Shown piece after piece: positions 17,038 through 24,892 of a stretch of 64,000 bases of DNA. Positions within the stretch are counted from its first letter, which is position 1, and every line of letters starts with the position of its first letter. Under the pieces are notes generated by a model. That model saw only the letters and a list, made by a program, of their open reading frames with translations, had not been told where the DNA came from and did no database searches. Source of the stretch: DAOVFN01 sp964607835 (GTDB lineage: Archaea; Aenigmatarchaeota; Aenigmatarchaeia; QMZP01); assembly GCA_964607835.1 (NCBI GenBank), contig CAZSLL010000005.1, positions 13,298 through 77,297 of the forward strand. The letters are read 5' to 3'. The position numbers and the translations under genes were made by a program.

Positions 17038-17086
17038 ATCCTGTCCCCGGCGTATTATTCTCGCAGCCAGCCGGAAGAATGTTTAA

Positions 17087-17148
17087 GTTGCTCCCCTGCT
17101 TGCGACTGAACCGGTTGGACCAAGCGGGAGCGTCCGTAAGCAGGGATT
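17087..17148 (+). repeat. Pseudoknot-capable repeat, copy A
   Basis: GCTCCC (17090-17095) can pair with GGGAGC (17126-17131), and the next six bases CTGCTT (17096-17101) can pair with AAGCAG (17138-17143), an H-type pseudoknot order. Copies B and C downstream of tRNA-Leu have CCGCTT and AAGCGG at the second pair, so one base pair has changed on both sides together. It lies 35 bp downstream of tRNA-Ser. Confidence 0.7.
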
Positions 17149-17245
17149 AGCCTGGCGTGGACGCGAACACCACAAGAAGGAGGCTCAGTGCAAGGATTAT
17201 GGCCAGGATGTAGTGCTTCTTGATGACGAGCTTCTGCTTCTCCAT
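17147..17245 (-). CDS. Predicted 32-aa single-pass membrane peptide
   Basis: 32 codons: a basic N-terminus (MEKQKLVIKKHY) followed by one hydrophobic helix (ILAIILALSLLLVVFA). A TATA-like TTTTTATC at about 17267-17274 lies 25 nt upstream of the ATG, as in leaderless genes of this genome. Its stop codon just overlaps the 3' end of the pseudoknot repeat. Unrecognised. Confidence 0.5.
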   Translation of the reverse strand: MEKQKLVIKKHYILAIILALSLLLVVFASTPG

Positions 17246-17286
17246 GCTATATTTTCTTGTTGGTGTGATAAAAAGCTTGCCGACTG

Positions 17287-17836
17287 CTAGATAAGCTCCA
17301 GGCAGGTGTAGAGATCCTTCCTGAAAACCCTGGCATCAGCCCCCTCAATGGCCTCCAGCACGGCCTCCTCATCATCCAGTAAGAGGTCCACACTTATCAT
17401 GGGAGTTCCCCTGTAGCCCACCTCCCTGAGCATCATGTCGTGCACGCCTGTCTTCATGACAAGCTCCAGGGCAGCGTCCTCTGCCTGGCTGAATTCAGGG
17501 GGAGGCTCCATGAGCATGCCCAGGTAGGCACCTGAGAGCTCTCCGTGAACACAGTAGGTCATCTCGTCTTCAGAGCCTACTGAGATGTCGCATGCTCTGG
17601 GCTCGTGAGAGAGCCCTGCCCCTTAGAAGATACACAAAATCCTTTGAGGACAGTGACCAGTCAGCCTTGCCGGAAAGGAATATGCCAGGGGCATCTATCT
17701 GATCTCCGTACCTGACCAGGCCGTCGAAGTAGCGGGTCTCCGGGCCATTTGTGTTGAAATTCCTGAAACTCTCCCTTATCTCTTCCAGGCTCCTGCCCGG
17801 GAAATACGCGAAACCCCTGACAAGCTGGTCAGACAT
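17287..17836 (-). pseudogene. Hypothetical protein gene broken by a frameshift
   Basis: The 5' part (17570-17836, 88 codons, starts MSDQLVRGFAYFPGR) runs out of frame after the GGGGCAGGG stretch near 17613-17621. The next frame, open from just past a TAA, continues sensibly (GLSHEPRACDISVGSEDE) into the part starting MTYCVHGELS and ending at 17287. Joined, the product would be about 181 aa. Either the gene is newly broken or the sequence has an indel in a G-rich run. I do not recognise the protein. Confidence 0.55.
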
Positions 17837-17910
17837 ATGACTAGACGGTGACAGAAAGAAAAATAAAGGTTTGGGGGTTTCCCCCCATGTTATTGTCAGT
17901 TCTTATGGGA

Positions 17911-19188
17911 TTACTTCTTGTCCACAGGCACGAGGTCTATGATTATGCCCGCGGCGATTGTCTTGCCCATGTCCCTGATTGCGAACTTGGCGAGCTGTGG
18001 GAATTCGCTCTGCTTCTCAACCGCGAGCGGCTGGGTCGGAACGACCTTTATCACAGCTGCGTCACCGCTCTTCAGCATGTCAGGGTTCTCCTCGATAGTG
18101 GCCCCGGTCTGCGGGTTAATCTTCTTCACTATCTCGGATATCTTGCATGCCGCGTGCGCGGTGTGTGTGTGGAACACTGGCGTGTATCCCTTGGTGAGCA
18201 CGGTCGGGTGCTGCAGGACGATTATCTGTCCGGTGAATTCCTTGACAACCGTTGGGGGGTTGTCAGGCCTTCCGACGACATCGCCTCTCTTTATGTCACC
18301 CTTTCCTACTCCCCTTACGTTGAAGCCCACGTTGTCTCCGGGCCCGGCCTGTGGAACCTGCTTGTGATGCATCTCCACGGACTTGACCTCTCCTGTTGCT
18401 CCGCTGGGCATGAATACCACCTTTTCTCCGGGCTTGAGAAGTCCTGTCTCAACCCTTCCCACCGGGACTGTTCCCACACCTGTGATGGTGTAGACGTCCT
18501 GGACAGGCAGCCTCAGCGGCTTGTCTACGGGCCTCTCAGGGGCGTTGAGCTTGTTCTCAAGGGTTCCGATAAGGGTGTCCTCCTTGTACCATGCGAGCTT
18601 GTCGGATTTCTTGGCTACGTTGTCTCCGACGTATGCTGACACAGGCACGAAGGGAACCTGATCTGTCTTGTACCCCAGAGAGCTGAGAAGCTTTCCTACC
18701 TGCTCCCTGACCTCGTTGTACTTGCTCTCATCGTAGTTAACAGCGTCCATCTTGTTCACTGCCACCACGACCTGGTTTATTCCGAGGACCTTGGCCAGGT
18801 ACATGTGCTCCTTGGTCTGCTCCTGCACACCGTCCTTTGCCGAGACAACCAGTATTGCGGCGTCTGCCTGGGAGGCACCGGTAATCATGTTCTTGATGAA
18901 GTCCCTGTGCCCGGGCGCGTCGATTATTGTGATGTAGAGCTTGCCCGTGTCTATGGGCTTGTACATCAGGTCTATGGTTACGCCCCTCTCCCTCTCTTCT
19001 TTGAGGTTGTCCATGACAAAGGCGAACTCGAAGGTCTCCTTCTTGAGCTCCTTTGCCTTTTCCTTCAGCTTCCTGAGCTCCTGCTCCGGTATGGACCCGG
19101 AGTCGAAGAGAAGCCTTCCTATCAGCGTTGACTTTCCATGGTCAACGTGACCTATGGTTACCACGTTCATGTGGGGTTTATCTGCCAT
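17911..19188 (-). CDS. tuf: Translation elongation factor EF-1A
   Basis: 425 aa, the normal length for archaeal aEF1A. G-domain motifs are GHVDHGKST (12-20), DAPGH and NKMD, followed by the two beta-barrel domains. The GTPase delivers aminoacyl-tRNA to the ribosomal A site. It stands apart from uS12-uS7, with which it is clustered in many archaea. It has a leader of about 90 nt rather than a leaderless start. Confidence 0.98.
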   Translation of the reverse strand: MADKPHMNVVTIGHVDHGKSTLIGRLLFDSGSIPEQELRKLKEKAKELKKETFEFAFVMDNLKEERERGVTIDLMYKPIDTGKLYITIIDAPGHRDFIKNMITGASQADAAILVVSAKDGVQEQTKEHMYLAKVLGINQVVVAVNKMDAVNYDESKYNEVREQVGKLLSSLGYKTDQVPFVPVSAYVGDNVAKKSDKLAWYKEDTLIGTLENKLNAPERPVDKPLRLPVQDVYTITGVGTVPVGRVETGLLKPGEKVVFMPSGATGEVKSVEMHHKQVPQAGPGDNVGFNVRGVGKGDIKRGDVVGRPDNPPTVVKEFTGQIIVLQHPTVLTKGYTPVFHTHTAHAACKISEIVKKINPQTGATIEENPDMLKSGDAAVIKVVPTQPLAVEKQSEFPQLAKFAIRDMGKTIAAGIIIDLVPVDKK

Positions 19189-19315
19189 TGAATCACCTTA
19201 ACTTCTCAATTGATGTTTCCATCAAATGAACTATTACATCCGGCTCGCACCCTGCCTCTCAGGGCGACGGCGCTTACCGAAGTCATACCTAATATTATCC
19301 CTAATGTATTTAAAT
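19189..19315 (-). promoter_or_regulatory. Promoter and roughly 90-nt leader of EF-1A
   Basis: GATTTAAATAC at about 19302-19312 is a strong TATA box, placing the start near 19280. The leader contains a GC-rich hairpin region (GCCCTGAGAGGCAGGGTGCG) and ends AAGGTGATTCA before the ATG. Unlike many genes here it is not leaderless, which suggests translational control. Confidence 0.55.
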
Positions 19316-19365
19316 CTTTCGGTGCGTATAAGTAGCGCTTGTTACTGGTTTTGCGGGAACATGGC

Positions 19366-19779
19366 TCATTCCTCTGAGAACACCCTAAAAAGATAGAGAT
19401 GACCAGACCCTGTGTCTTTGATGCCAAGGCTGAAATCAACACCGTCCTCTCCTGCATAGCCATTCTGTGAAAACTCGTCAGTGTTTCCGCAGTATTCAGG
19501 TATCTCCATTCCGACATCATTGGCAAGCCTCTTCATGTATTTTCTTGTTTTATCCGCTTCTCCCTCCATTCCTCTGAAAGCGTAGAACCCAACTTCCTTT
19601 TCTAGAGCCGGGAAGGATTTTTCATAGATGGATTTGATATTTCCGTCCACATCAATGCCAATATCATTAGCCATGGATTTTGCCTTTTCTGCTATGCTTA
19701 TGGCTTCCTTGAAATCTGATTCTTCTATGCATACCTCTGCTTTATCAAGCATTGTGAATACATCATTCTTTGTCACCAT
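19366..19779 (-). CDS. Hypothetical helical protein
   Basis: 137 aa, acidic and mostly helical by composition (DKAEVCIEESDFKEAISIAE), perhaps TPR-like at its N-terminus. No catalytic motif is visible. Base use is more AT-rich than in the surrounding genes. Function unknown. Confidence 0.6.
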   Translation of the reverse strand: MVTKNDVFTMLDKAEVCIEESDFKEAISIAEKAKSMANDIGIDVDGNIKSIYEKSFPALEKEVGFYAFRGMEGEADKTRKYMKRLANDVGMEIPEYCGNTDEFSQNGYAGEDGVDFSLGIKDTGSGHLYLFRVFSEE

Positions 19780-19829
19780 GTTCCAGAATTATGGAAAAGA
19801 CTTAAAAAGATGTCATTATAAGGTGGTAA

Positions 19830-20543
19830 CTACTGTCCTCCGAACCTGCGCTTCCTGTTCGAGAAGTCCTGGATTAAGGACATGAACTCCTTCCTGTCCA
19901 GCTCAGGCCAGAAGGTCTCGGTGAAGGCCAGCTCTGAGTAGGCTGCCTGGAAAATCATGAAATTGGAAACCCTCTTCTCGCCCCCTGTCCTTATGATGAG
20001 GTCAGGGTCAGGGCTTCCGTTGGTCTGGAGGTTCTGCCTGAGCACCATGTCATTCACGTCCTCAGGAGCAAGCTTGCCATGGGAAATCTGGAGGGCAATG
20101 CTTCTTGAGGCCTCGACGAGCTCCTGCCTCCCCCCGTAGGCCATGGCTATGTTGAGCCTGGCCTTGGTGTAGTGGCTGGTGGCCTTCTCTGCTCTCTTGA
20201 TGTCATCCCTGAGCCCCTGGGGCAGTATGGAGAGCTTCCCGAAGAATTTCAGCTTTACATGGTTGGTGTGCACCAGGCTGTCATCGTGGTCAATCATGTC
20301 CGATATCTCCTTCCTGGCGAGATTGAGAAGGAAATCCAGCTCCTCACTGGGCCTCTTGTTCATGTTCTCGAGGCTGAGTGAATAAATGGTTACATCATTG
20401 ATTCCCAGCTCGTTGCACCAGTCGAGCACCTTCCTGAGTTTTCCCACTCCCCACTCGTGCCCCATTGAGGGCTGCTTCATGAGGCGCTTCGCGCAGCGCC
20501 TGTTTCCGTCGGGAATGATGCCTATATGCCTGGGAACATTCAT
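19830..20543 (-). CDS. uppS: Undecaprenyl/polyprenyl diphosphate synthase (UppS, cis-prenyltransferase)
   Basis: 237 aa from the ATG at 20543. The opening VPRHIGIIPDGNRR holds the catalytic Asp, followed by SLSLENMNKRP and the C-terminal DPDLIIRTGGEKRVSNFM substrate-binding segment. Family enzymes chain isopentenyl diphosphate units into the long lipid carrier used for glycan assembly. Upstream in-frame codons up to 20900 overlap the divergent membrane protein gene and are not family-like, so the shorter start is used. Confidence 0.93.
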   Translation of the reverse strand: MNVPRHIGIIPDGNRRCAKRLMKQPSMGHEWGVGKLRKVLDWCNELGINDVTIYSLSLENMNKRPSEELDFLLNLARKEISDMIDHDDSLVHTNHVKLKFFGKLSILPQGLRDDIKRAEKATSHYTKARLNIAMAYGGRQELVEASRSIALQISHGKLAPEDVNDMVLRQNLQTNGSPDPDLIIRTGGEKRVSNFMIFQAAYSELAFTETFWPELDRKEFMSLIQDFSNRKRRFGGQ

Positions 20544-20643
20544 GTGACCCCTCTGGGGATGTAATGACGCGGACTGATTTATAAATGCATGCCGGCTGAA
20601 TTGCGCTAAACAAATAATAATGGATATCAATAAATAATTAACC

Positions 20644-21483
20644 ATGTTCAGGTGGTACGGTGCCGTGGGCCTTTTCATGGTCCTCTTTGCCCAGGTCAAT
20701 TTCCTGTTCAGGCTCCAGCCCTTTGCGCAGTGGTACTTTCCCATAATCTGGTTCGGGTTCATCTTCCTGGTGGATGCACTGGTATACCACCTGAACAGGG
20801 AGTCACTTCTGATGAACAGGAGAAAGGCCTTCCTGGTCATGCTGGGGCTTTCTGCTGTGGTGTGGTGGCTTTTCGAGGCCATAGGCTGGTTGCTTGGCAA
20901 CTGGCATTATTCAGGCATGGAGGGCTTCGGTGGCTGGGCAGAGAAGATGGCATTTGCCACCATATCATTCGCGACCGTGATTCCTGCCGTCTTCGAGGTG
21001 TCCATGCTCCTCAAGACCGTGCACCTTTTTGACAGGTGGAAGCTGAAAGAGAGGCATGATATTAACAAGGAACTGCTGTACGGCATGATGTTTGTGGGCG
21101 TCCTGACGTTCATTGGCCCCGTGGCCTTTCCCCAGCTCTTTTATCCCCTCATATGGATATCATTCTTCCTGATACTGGACCCCATAAATTACATGAACAG
21201 GAGGCCCAGTATAATCTCCCACCTCAAGGACAGGAGGCTGGCCGTGCCCGTGTCCATATTCGTTGGCGCCACAGTCTGCGGGTTCCTTTGGGAGTTCTGG
21301 AACTTCTGGGCCATACCAAAGTGGCACTACACCATACCCTTCGTGGATTTCCTCAAGGTCTTCGAGATGCCCATACTCGGTTACATTGGCTACGGGCCCT
21401 TCGGGCTGGAGCTATACGCCATGTACCATTTCTTCATGTGGCTGGTTCACGAGAAAAGGGCATCAGTGAAGCTATTTAAGTAG
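20644..21483 (+). CDS. Polytopic membrane protein of unknown function
   Basis: 279 aa with about eight hydrophobic helices. Two halves contain matching segments, WWLFEAIGWLLGNWHY and FLWEFWNFWAIPKWHY, so the protein looks like an internal duplication of a four-helix unit rich in Trp. No known transporter or enzyme signature is visible. It starts 100 bp from the divergent UppS gene. Confidence 0.7.
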   Translation: MFRWYGAVGLFMVLFAQVNFLFRLQPFAQWYFPIIWFGFIFLVDALVYHLNRESLLMNRRKAFLVMLGLSAVVWWLFEAIGWLLGNWHYSGMEGFGGWAEKMAFATISFATVIPAVFEVSMLLKTVHLFDRWKLKERHDINKELLYGMMFVGVLTFIGPVAFPQLFYPLIWISFFLILDPINYMNRRPSIISHLKDRRLAVPVSIFVGATVCGFLWEFWNFWAIPKWHYTIPFVDFLKVFEMPILGYIGYGPFGLELYAMYHFFMWLVHEKRASVKLFK

Positions 21484-21512
21484 GGCCGATTCATTTCCAT
21501 AATGGTGAAAGA

Positions 21513-22334
21513 ATGATATTCGAGCTCCACTGCCACACGCATTATTCGAAGGGCACCAAGATTCCCACAGAGGTCATGATGAGCCCGAAAGAGGTGGTCA
21601 GGCTGGCCAGAAAGAATGGGATTGACGGACTGGCCATCACCGACCATAAGGTCACAGGGGCATGGAAAGAGGCAAGGCAGGAAGCCAAGAAGCAGGGAAT
21701 AATGCTCATACCCGGGATGGAGGTGGAAAGCTCTGACGGGCATATCCTTGGCCTCGGTCTCTCCGAGGCAGTCCCCAACAGGCTCACAGCAGAAGAGACC
21801 ATGGAAAGGATAAGGGAGCAGGGGGGCTTTGTGGTGGCTCCGCACCCTTATGACATCAAGAATGACGGAATAAAGGACAAGTGCCTGGAGGCAGACGCAG
21901 TTGAGGTCTTCAACTCATTCGGCATGGACAGGATCGCTAACTGGTACACCAGAAGGAAGGCAGATAAGGCGGGCAGGCCCATGGTGGTGGGCTCTGACGT
22001 GCACATGCCTGAGATGATGGGACTCTCGGTGAACGTGGCAGAGGCCCGCTCAATGGATGAGCTGTTCTCTGAGATAAGGAAGGGCAGGGTGGGGTTCAGG
22101 ACCCAGTGCGTTTCGGCAGGCCCGGTGGTGGGCTGGGCAAGGGACAGGATGGTTTCCTCATACGATGATGTGGTGAGGTATATCGAAAGGAATTACGGTG
22201 AGCCCAAGAAGTGGCTTTCCAGGACGCTGCTGGACAGGTTCGTGCACTCAGAGAGCTGTGTCTGGAATGCGCTGGGCAGCTTCTCCATAACATGCGCAGT
22301 GGCCTACAGCGGTCTCAAGCTCTTCACTTACTGA
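21513..22334 (+). CDS. PHP-domain phosphoesterase
   Basis: 273 aa. Metal ligands of the PHP fold are visible in FELHCHTHYSKG, AITDH, the GMEVES segment, APHPYD and VGSDVHMPE. Stand-alone PHP proteins hydrolyse phosphomonoesters or nucleotides; the substrate here is unknown. The residues after about 215 are an unrecognised C-terminal extension. It follows the membrane protein gene by 29 bp. Confidence 0.82.
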   Translation: MIFELHCHTHYSKGTKIPTEVMMSPKEVVRLARKNGIDGLAITDHKVTGAWKEARQEAKKQGIMLIPGMEVESSDGHILGLGLSEAVPNRLTAEETMERIREQGGFVVAPHPYDIKNDGIKDKCLEADAVEVFNSFGMDRIANWYTRRKADKAGRPMVVGSDVHMPEMMGLSVNVAEARSMDELFSEIRKGRVGFRTQCVSAGPVVGWARDRMVSSYDDVVRYIERNYGEPKKWLSRTLLDRFVHSESCVWNALGSFSITCAVAYSGLKLFTY

Positions 22335-22390
22335 GGAAAGCTTTTTAACCTAACATCTCCCTTTTAATCTTTAGCCCAAACCTTTCTTAT

Positions 22391-22540
22391 GCGGGAGTGT
22401 CCGAGCGGTCAAAGGGGCAAGGTTGAGGGCCTTGTGGCTTAGAACCCTTTTACAGGAGCCAAAGCGTCCGCAAAAGCGTTCGCGGAAAACCCGTAAAGGG
22501 GTAAGCAATGCCTTCGCAGGTTCGAATCCTGTCTCCCGCA
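22391..22540 (+). tRNA. tRNA-Leu(GAG) with an insertion in the variable arm
   Basis: Acceptor GCGGGAG pairs with CTCCCGC (22533-22539), discriminator A. The anticodon arm CAAGG-TTGAGGG-CCTTG gives anticodon GAG with no 37/38 intron. T-arm GCAGG-TTCGAAT-CCTGT is intact. Between positions 43 and 49 lies an arm of about 80 nt, some 64 nt more than normal (about 22441-22504). That insertion starts AGAACCCTTTT and contains AAAAGCGTTCGCGGAAA, shared with the tRNA-Ser and tRNA-Arg insertions. Whether it is spliced out or kept as a giant variable arm cannot be told. Confidence 0.87.
22441..22504 (+). other. Variable-arm insertion of tRNA-Leu (AGAACCCTTTT element)
   Basis: Member of the insertion family seen in tRNA-Ser and tRNA-Arg. 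Here GCTTA/TAAGC, CCC/GGG and TTTAC/GTAAA close a long stem capped by the AGCGTTCGCGG region. The limits are approximate. Confidence 0.6.
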
Positions 22541-22608
22541 TTACACCTTTCTTTACAGGAGGTCACGACCTTCCTCAAGAAAGCCGTGGGAAAGAAATAA
22601 TAATGCAT

Positions 22609-22698
22609 GTTGCTCCCCCGCTTGAGTGCCTGCCGGCCCATCCCCCTGCACAGTGGCCGGACGGGAAAGGTTTTCGGGAGCCTCTTGTAAGCGGGGAT
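22609..22698 (+). repeat. Pseudoknot-capable repeat, copy B
   Basis: GCTCCC (22612-22617) with GGGAGC (22676-22681), and CCGCTT (22618-22623) with AAGCGG (22689-22694), interleaved. The inner loop is 52 nt and holds its own GGCC-based hairpin. The segment between the two 3' strands is CTCTTGT, identical to copy C. Confidence 0.7.
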
Positions 22699-22731
22699 TG
22701 TATTCATCAATCTGGTTGGAAGCTTATGCGT

Positions 22732-22778
22732 GTTGCTCCCCCGCTTGGAGAAGGCGGGAGCCTCTTGTAAGCGGGGTA
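22732..22778 (+). repeat. Pseudoknot-capable repeat, copy C
   Basis: Shortest copy: GCTCCC (22735-22740), CCGCTT (22741-22746), a nine-nt loop, GGGAGC (22756-22761), CTCTTGT, AAGCGG (22769-22774). Same order and same strands as copies A and B. Confidence 0.7.
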
Positions 22779-22833
22779 TCATGTCTCCTGCTTTACGTTT
22801 TCTCTTTTTTGGAGTCGAGGGCCGAGATGCCCG

Positions 22834-23220
22834 TCAGGACATCTCAATCACATCCTCCTCCACCTTTCCGAGGTCGCGCTCAAGCCTCTCGATGTCCTTT
22901 TTCATGGCATCGAGATGTGAGAGAATCCTGTTCTTCTCCTTGTCGAACTCCTCCAGGGTGTCGAAAATCTTCTTGCCCTGCCTGAACTCGGAAAGTGTCA
23001 TCATGACATAGGGGTAGGTGTTCATGTTCTTGGACACCTTGGCGCACATGTCCTCCAGCCACTTGTTCATGTTGACCTTGACCTCTTTCTTAATCATCTT
23101 CTCCTTGTCAAGGTTCTTCTTCATTATCCTGACTATTGCTGCCTCAGGAAACGCTGTCCTTACCTGGGGCTCCTCCTTCTTCTCTTCCTTTTTCTCAGTT
23201 TTCTCGGCATGCTCTGCCAT
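22834..23220 (-). CDS. Histone-fold protein with C-terminal coiled coil
   Basis: 128 aa. After an acidic-basic N-terminus, residues 22-85 resemble an archaeal histone fold: FPEAAIVRIMKKNL fits helix 1, the amphipathic NMNKWLEDMCAKVSKNMNTY fits the long helix 2 and FRQGKKIFDTLEEF fits helix 3. Residues 88-125 form a heptad-type coiled coil (EKNRILSHLDAMKKDIERLE). Canonical archaeal histones stop after helix 3 at about 67 aa. It probably binds DNA as an oligomer. The fold call is by eye and needs a profile search. Confidence 0.6.
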   Translation of the reverse strand: MAEHAEKTEKKEEKKEEPQVRTAFPEAAIVRIMKKNLDKEKMIKKEVKVNMNKWLEDMCAKVSKNMNTYPYVMMTLSEFRQGKKIFDTLEEFDKEKNRILSHLDAMKKDIERLERDLGKVEEDVIEMS

Positions 23221-23339
23221 TCATCCACCTCCAAATCGAAACACTGCGTGATTATATTAATTATATAATTATATAATTGGTTAATTAATAAAGGTTCCAG
23301 TAACAGCAAAAATATCAATCATTGCTTATCATTATACGT
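23221..23339. promoter_or_regulatory. AT-rich palindromic spacer between divergent genes
   Basis: The stretch 23252-23290 is almost entirely A and T, with nested inverted repeats of TTAATTATATAATT type. It separates the histone-like gene and the SGNH pseudogene and must contain both promoters. It stands out in a 55 percent GC background. Confidence 0.45.
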
Positions 23340-24452
23340 ATGGCGGATTCCGGGAAGAGAAGGAAAAGGCTCCTTGTGAACATCTCAATTTCACTGCTTA
23401 CCATCACCCTGCTTTTCGGGATAGCAGAGGTCTCTTGCAGGCTCTTCTGGGAGGACGAGATCAGCAATGATGACATGGACGGCAACCTGTATTCTATCAC
23501 CTTCGGGGATCTCGGGGGCTCATTCGGGACCGGATACCTGATAAAGAACGGTCTTCTCTAAACACCCTCAGGGGAGATATCAAAATCCCACTACACCCGG
23601 TTTGTGAGCAGCGATTACGAGAATGATAAGGAGGATGGGGATTTCAGGATAGTGGTTTTGGGCGACTCCTACACCGCAAGGTACGGGCTCAGGGAAAAGG
23701 AAAGCTCATATACTGAGATTCTGGAGCGAAGGCTAGACATGTGGGAAGGGAAGAGCAAGCACGGAATAAGAGGTTTCCAGGTCATCCCTTTGTGCACGGA
23801 TGGGATGAACACCTTCCAGGAGATCACCCTCCTCAAGGAGATGGGGCTGTCGTACGAGCCTGACATGGTGATACTGCAGTACTGCGACAATGACATACTC
23901 GATGACATGGTGCCCGGATTGATTGGTGAGAATGCCGAAGATGGGACAATAAGTTTTAACCCTGATGTAAGGTATATAGCCGTGGGAAACAGCATTATCC
24001 CGGAAATGCCATTCACAGGAGAGGCCGCAAGCAAGACGCTTTTCAATTCACATTTCATGAGATTCGTTTCCTACAGGTTGAACACCATTCTCATAATGCA
24101 GGACAACAGCTACAAGGAAAGCTTTGACTCCCTCAGGGAGCTTGATGAGATAACCGACGAGGAGAGCATACCCCTGATAATAATCAATTTCCCGTATGCT
24201 AGCAGGAGCCATGACTACTGCAGCAATGATGTAGGTCTCATGGGAAAATCACTCCACATGGAGCTTTCTAGGCTTTAGAAAGAGCTGGATGTTCCCTTCC
24301 ACAACATGTGCGATTTCGTAGACAATATATCAGAGATAAAAACCAACCTGAGAGCGGATGACGAGCATTACGGGGAGAAAGGCCACGAGATTGCTGCAGA
24401 GATTCTCAGGGACGCGGTCATAGAGACATTAGAAACAATTAAACACTGCTGA
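23340..24452 (+). pseudogene. SGNH/GDSL hydrolase-like gene with two in-frame stop codons
   Basis: One continuous frame from the ATG at 23340 to the TGA at 24450-24452 is interrupted only by TAA at 23559-23561 and TAG at 24276-24278. The product has an N-terminal membrane anchor, block I VLGDSYTARYG (catalytic Ser), VILQYCDNDI, and DDEHYGEKGHE with the Asp-His pair, as in membrane-anchored SGNH hydrolases that act on surface glycans. No frameshift is needed, so the gene is freshly inactivated or read through. It belongs to a bacterial-type cluster with carbamoyltransferase and DUF5989. Confidence 0.75.
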
Positions 24453-24464
24453 TAATTGATATTT

Positions 24465-24650
24465 ATGGACACCAGAAAGGCGGGAATGGCAGCAGGGTAC
24501 CTTACATCATATTGCATTTTCACTTTCATGCTCTACTTAATACTGTCTTTCTCAGGCAGGCTTCCTGAGGGATGGTTCATACCGCATGCAGTGATGATTT
24601 CTGGACTAATCAGCGCTTCAGGTTACGGCCTCAGGAGGTGGCTTTCATGA
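24465..24650 (+). CDS. Small two-helix membrane protein of the carbamoyltransferase cluster
   Basis: 61 aa with two hydrophobic helices (about 9-31 and 40-55). In bacteria a small SxtJ-type membrane protein often sits at this place between the SGNH hydrolase and carbamoyltransferase genes; whether this is a short version of it is uncertain. Its stop overlaps the next ATG (ATGA). Confidence 0.55.
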   Translation: MDTRKAGMAAGYLTSYCIFTFMLYLILSFSGRLPEGWFIPHAVMISGLISASGYGLRRWLS

Positions 24651-24883
24651 GGGATTTCCTGCGGGGATTCAGGGAGGGCATGAGGCTCTTTGGTGAGGGC
24701 ATATCTGTCCTGGTGAACAGCGCCCTGCTTTCGCTGGTTTATCTTGTAGGTGTGGGGCTCACTGCAGCGGGAGCGAGGGCAAAAGGAAAGAAGTTCCTTG
24801 ACATGGGAGAAGCAGATTGCGGGAGCTTCTGGGAGGATGCCCCGGAAGGGCAGGACATTGAGAGTTACTATAGGCAGTATTGA
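24647..24883 (+). CDS. Small membrane protein of the carbamoyltransferase cluster
   Basis: 78 aa. An amphipathic N-terminus (RDFLRGFREGMRLFGEGI) leads into one helix (LLSLVYLVGVGLTAAG), then a polar acidic tail. Overlaps the previous gene by four bases and ends ten bp before the carbamoyltransferase start, so it is part of the same operon. No function assigned. Confidence 0.6.
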   Translation: MRDFLRGFREGMRLFGEGISVLVNSALLSLVYLVGVGLTAAGARAKGKKFLDMGEADCGSFWEDAPEGQDIESYYRQY

Positions 24884-24892
24884 GGTCATGCT

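Larger units (their letters stand above)
16775..17052 (+). tRNA. tRNA-Ser(GGA) with three intervening sequences
   Basis: The acceptor stem GCCGGGG (16775-16781) pairs with CCCCGGC (17045-17051) and the discriminator is G, as in Ser. D-stem GCG/CGC, anticodon stem CACGA (16866-16870) with TCGTG (16930-16934), anticodon GGA at 16873-16875, a variable arm with GTCC-GAAA-GGAC and T-stem GCAGG/CCTGT all form once three inserts are removed: D-loop 16793-16856 (64 nt), canonical 37/38 intron 16877-16928 (52 nt) and T-loop 16960-17037 (78 nt). The predicted mature length is then 84 nt, normal for tRNA-Ser. Exact splice points are my inference. The anticodon intron contains the 20-nt motif otherwise found in ribosomal leaders. 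Confidence 0.85.

Noticed and set aside
17848..18639. 263-codon open frame on the plus strand across EF-1A
   Set aside because: It lies antisense inside the unmistakable EF-1A gene and is open only because of the codon bias of that gene.
21447..21845. 132-codon minus-strand frame opposite the PHP protein
   Set aside because: Shadow of the well-supported PHP gene and of the end of the membrane protein gene; no family features.
22609..22778. CRISPR-like array from the two similar repeats
   Set aside because: Only two copies here, unequal in length, and structured internally; no cas genes in the window.
23221..23290. Replication origin in the AT-rich spacer
   Set aside because: Inverted AT repeats are present, but no Orc1/Cdc6 gene or origin-box repeats are nearby; more likely a promoter region.
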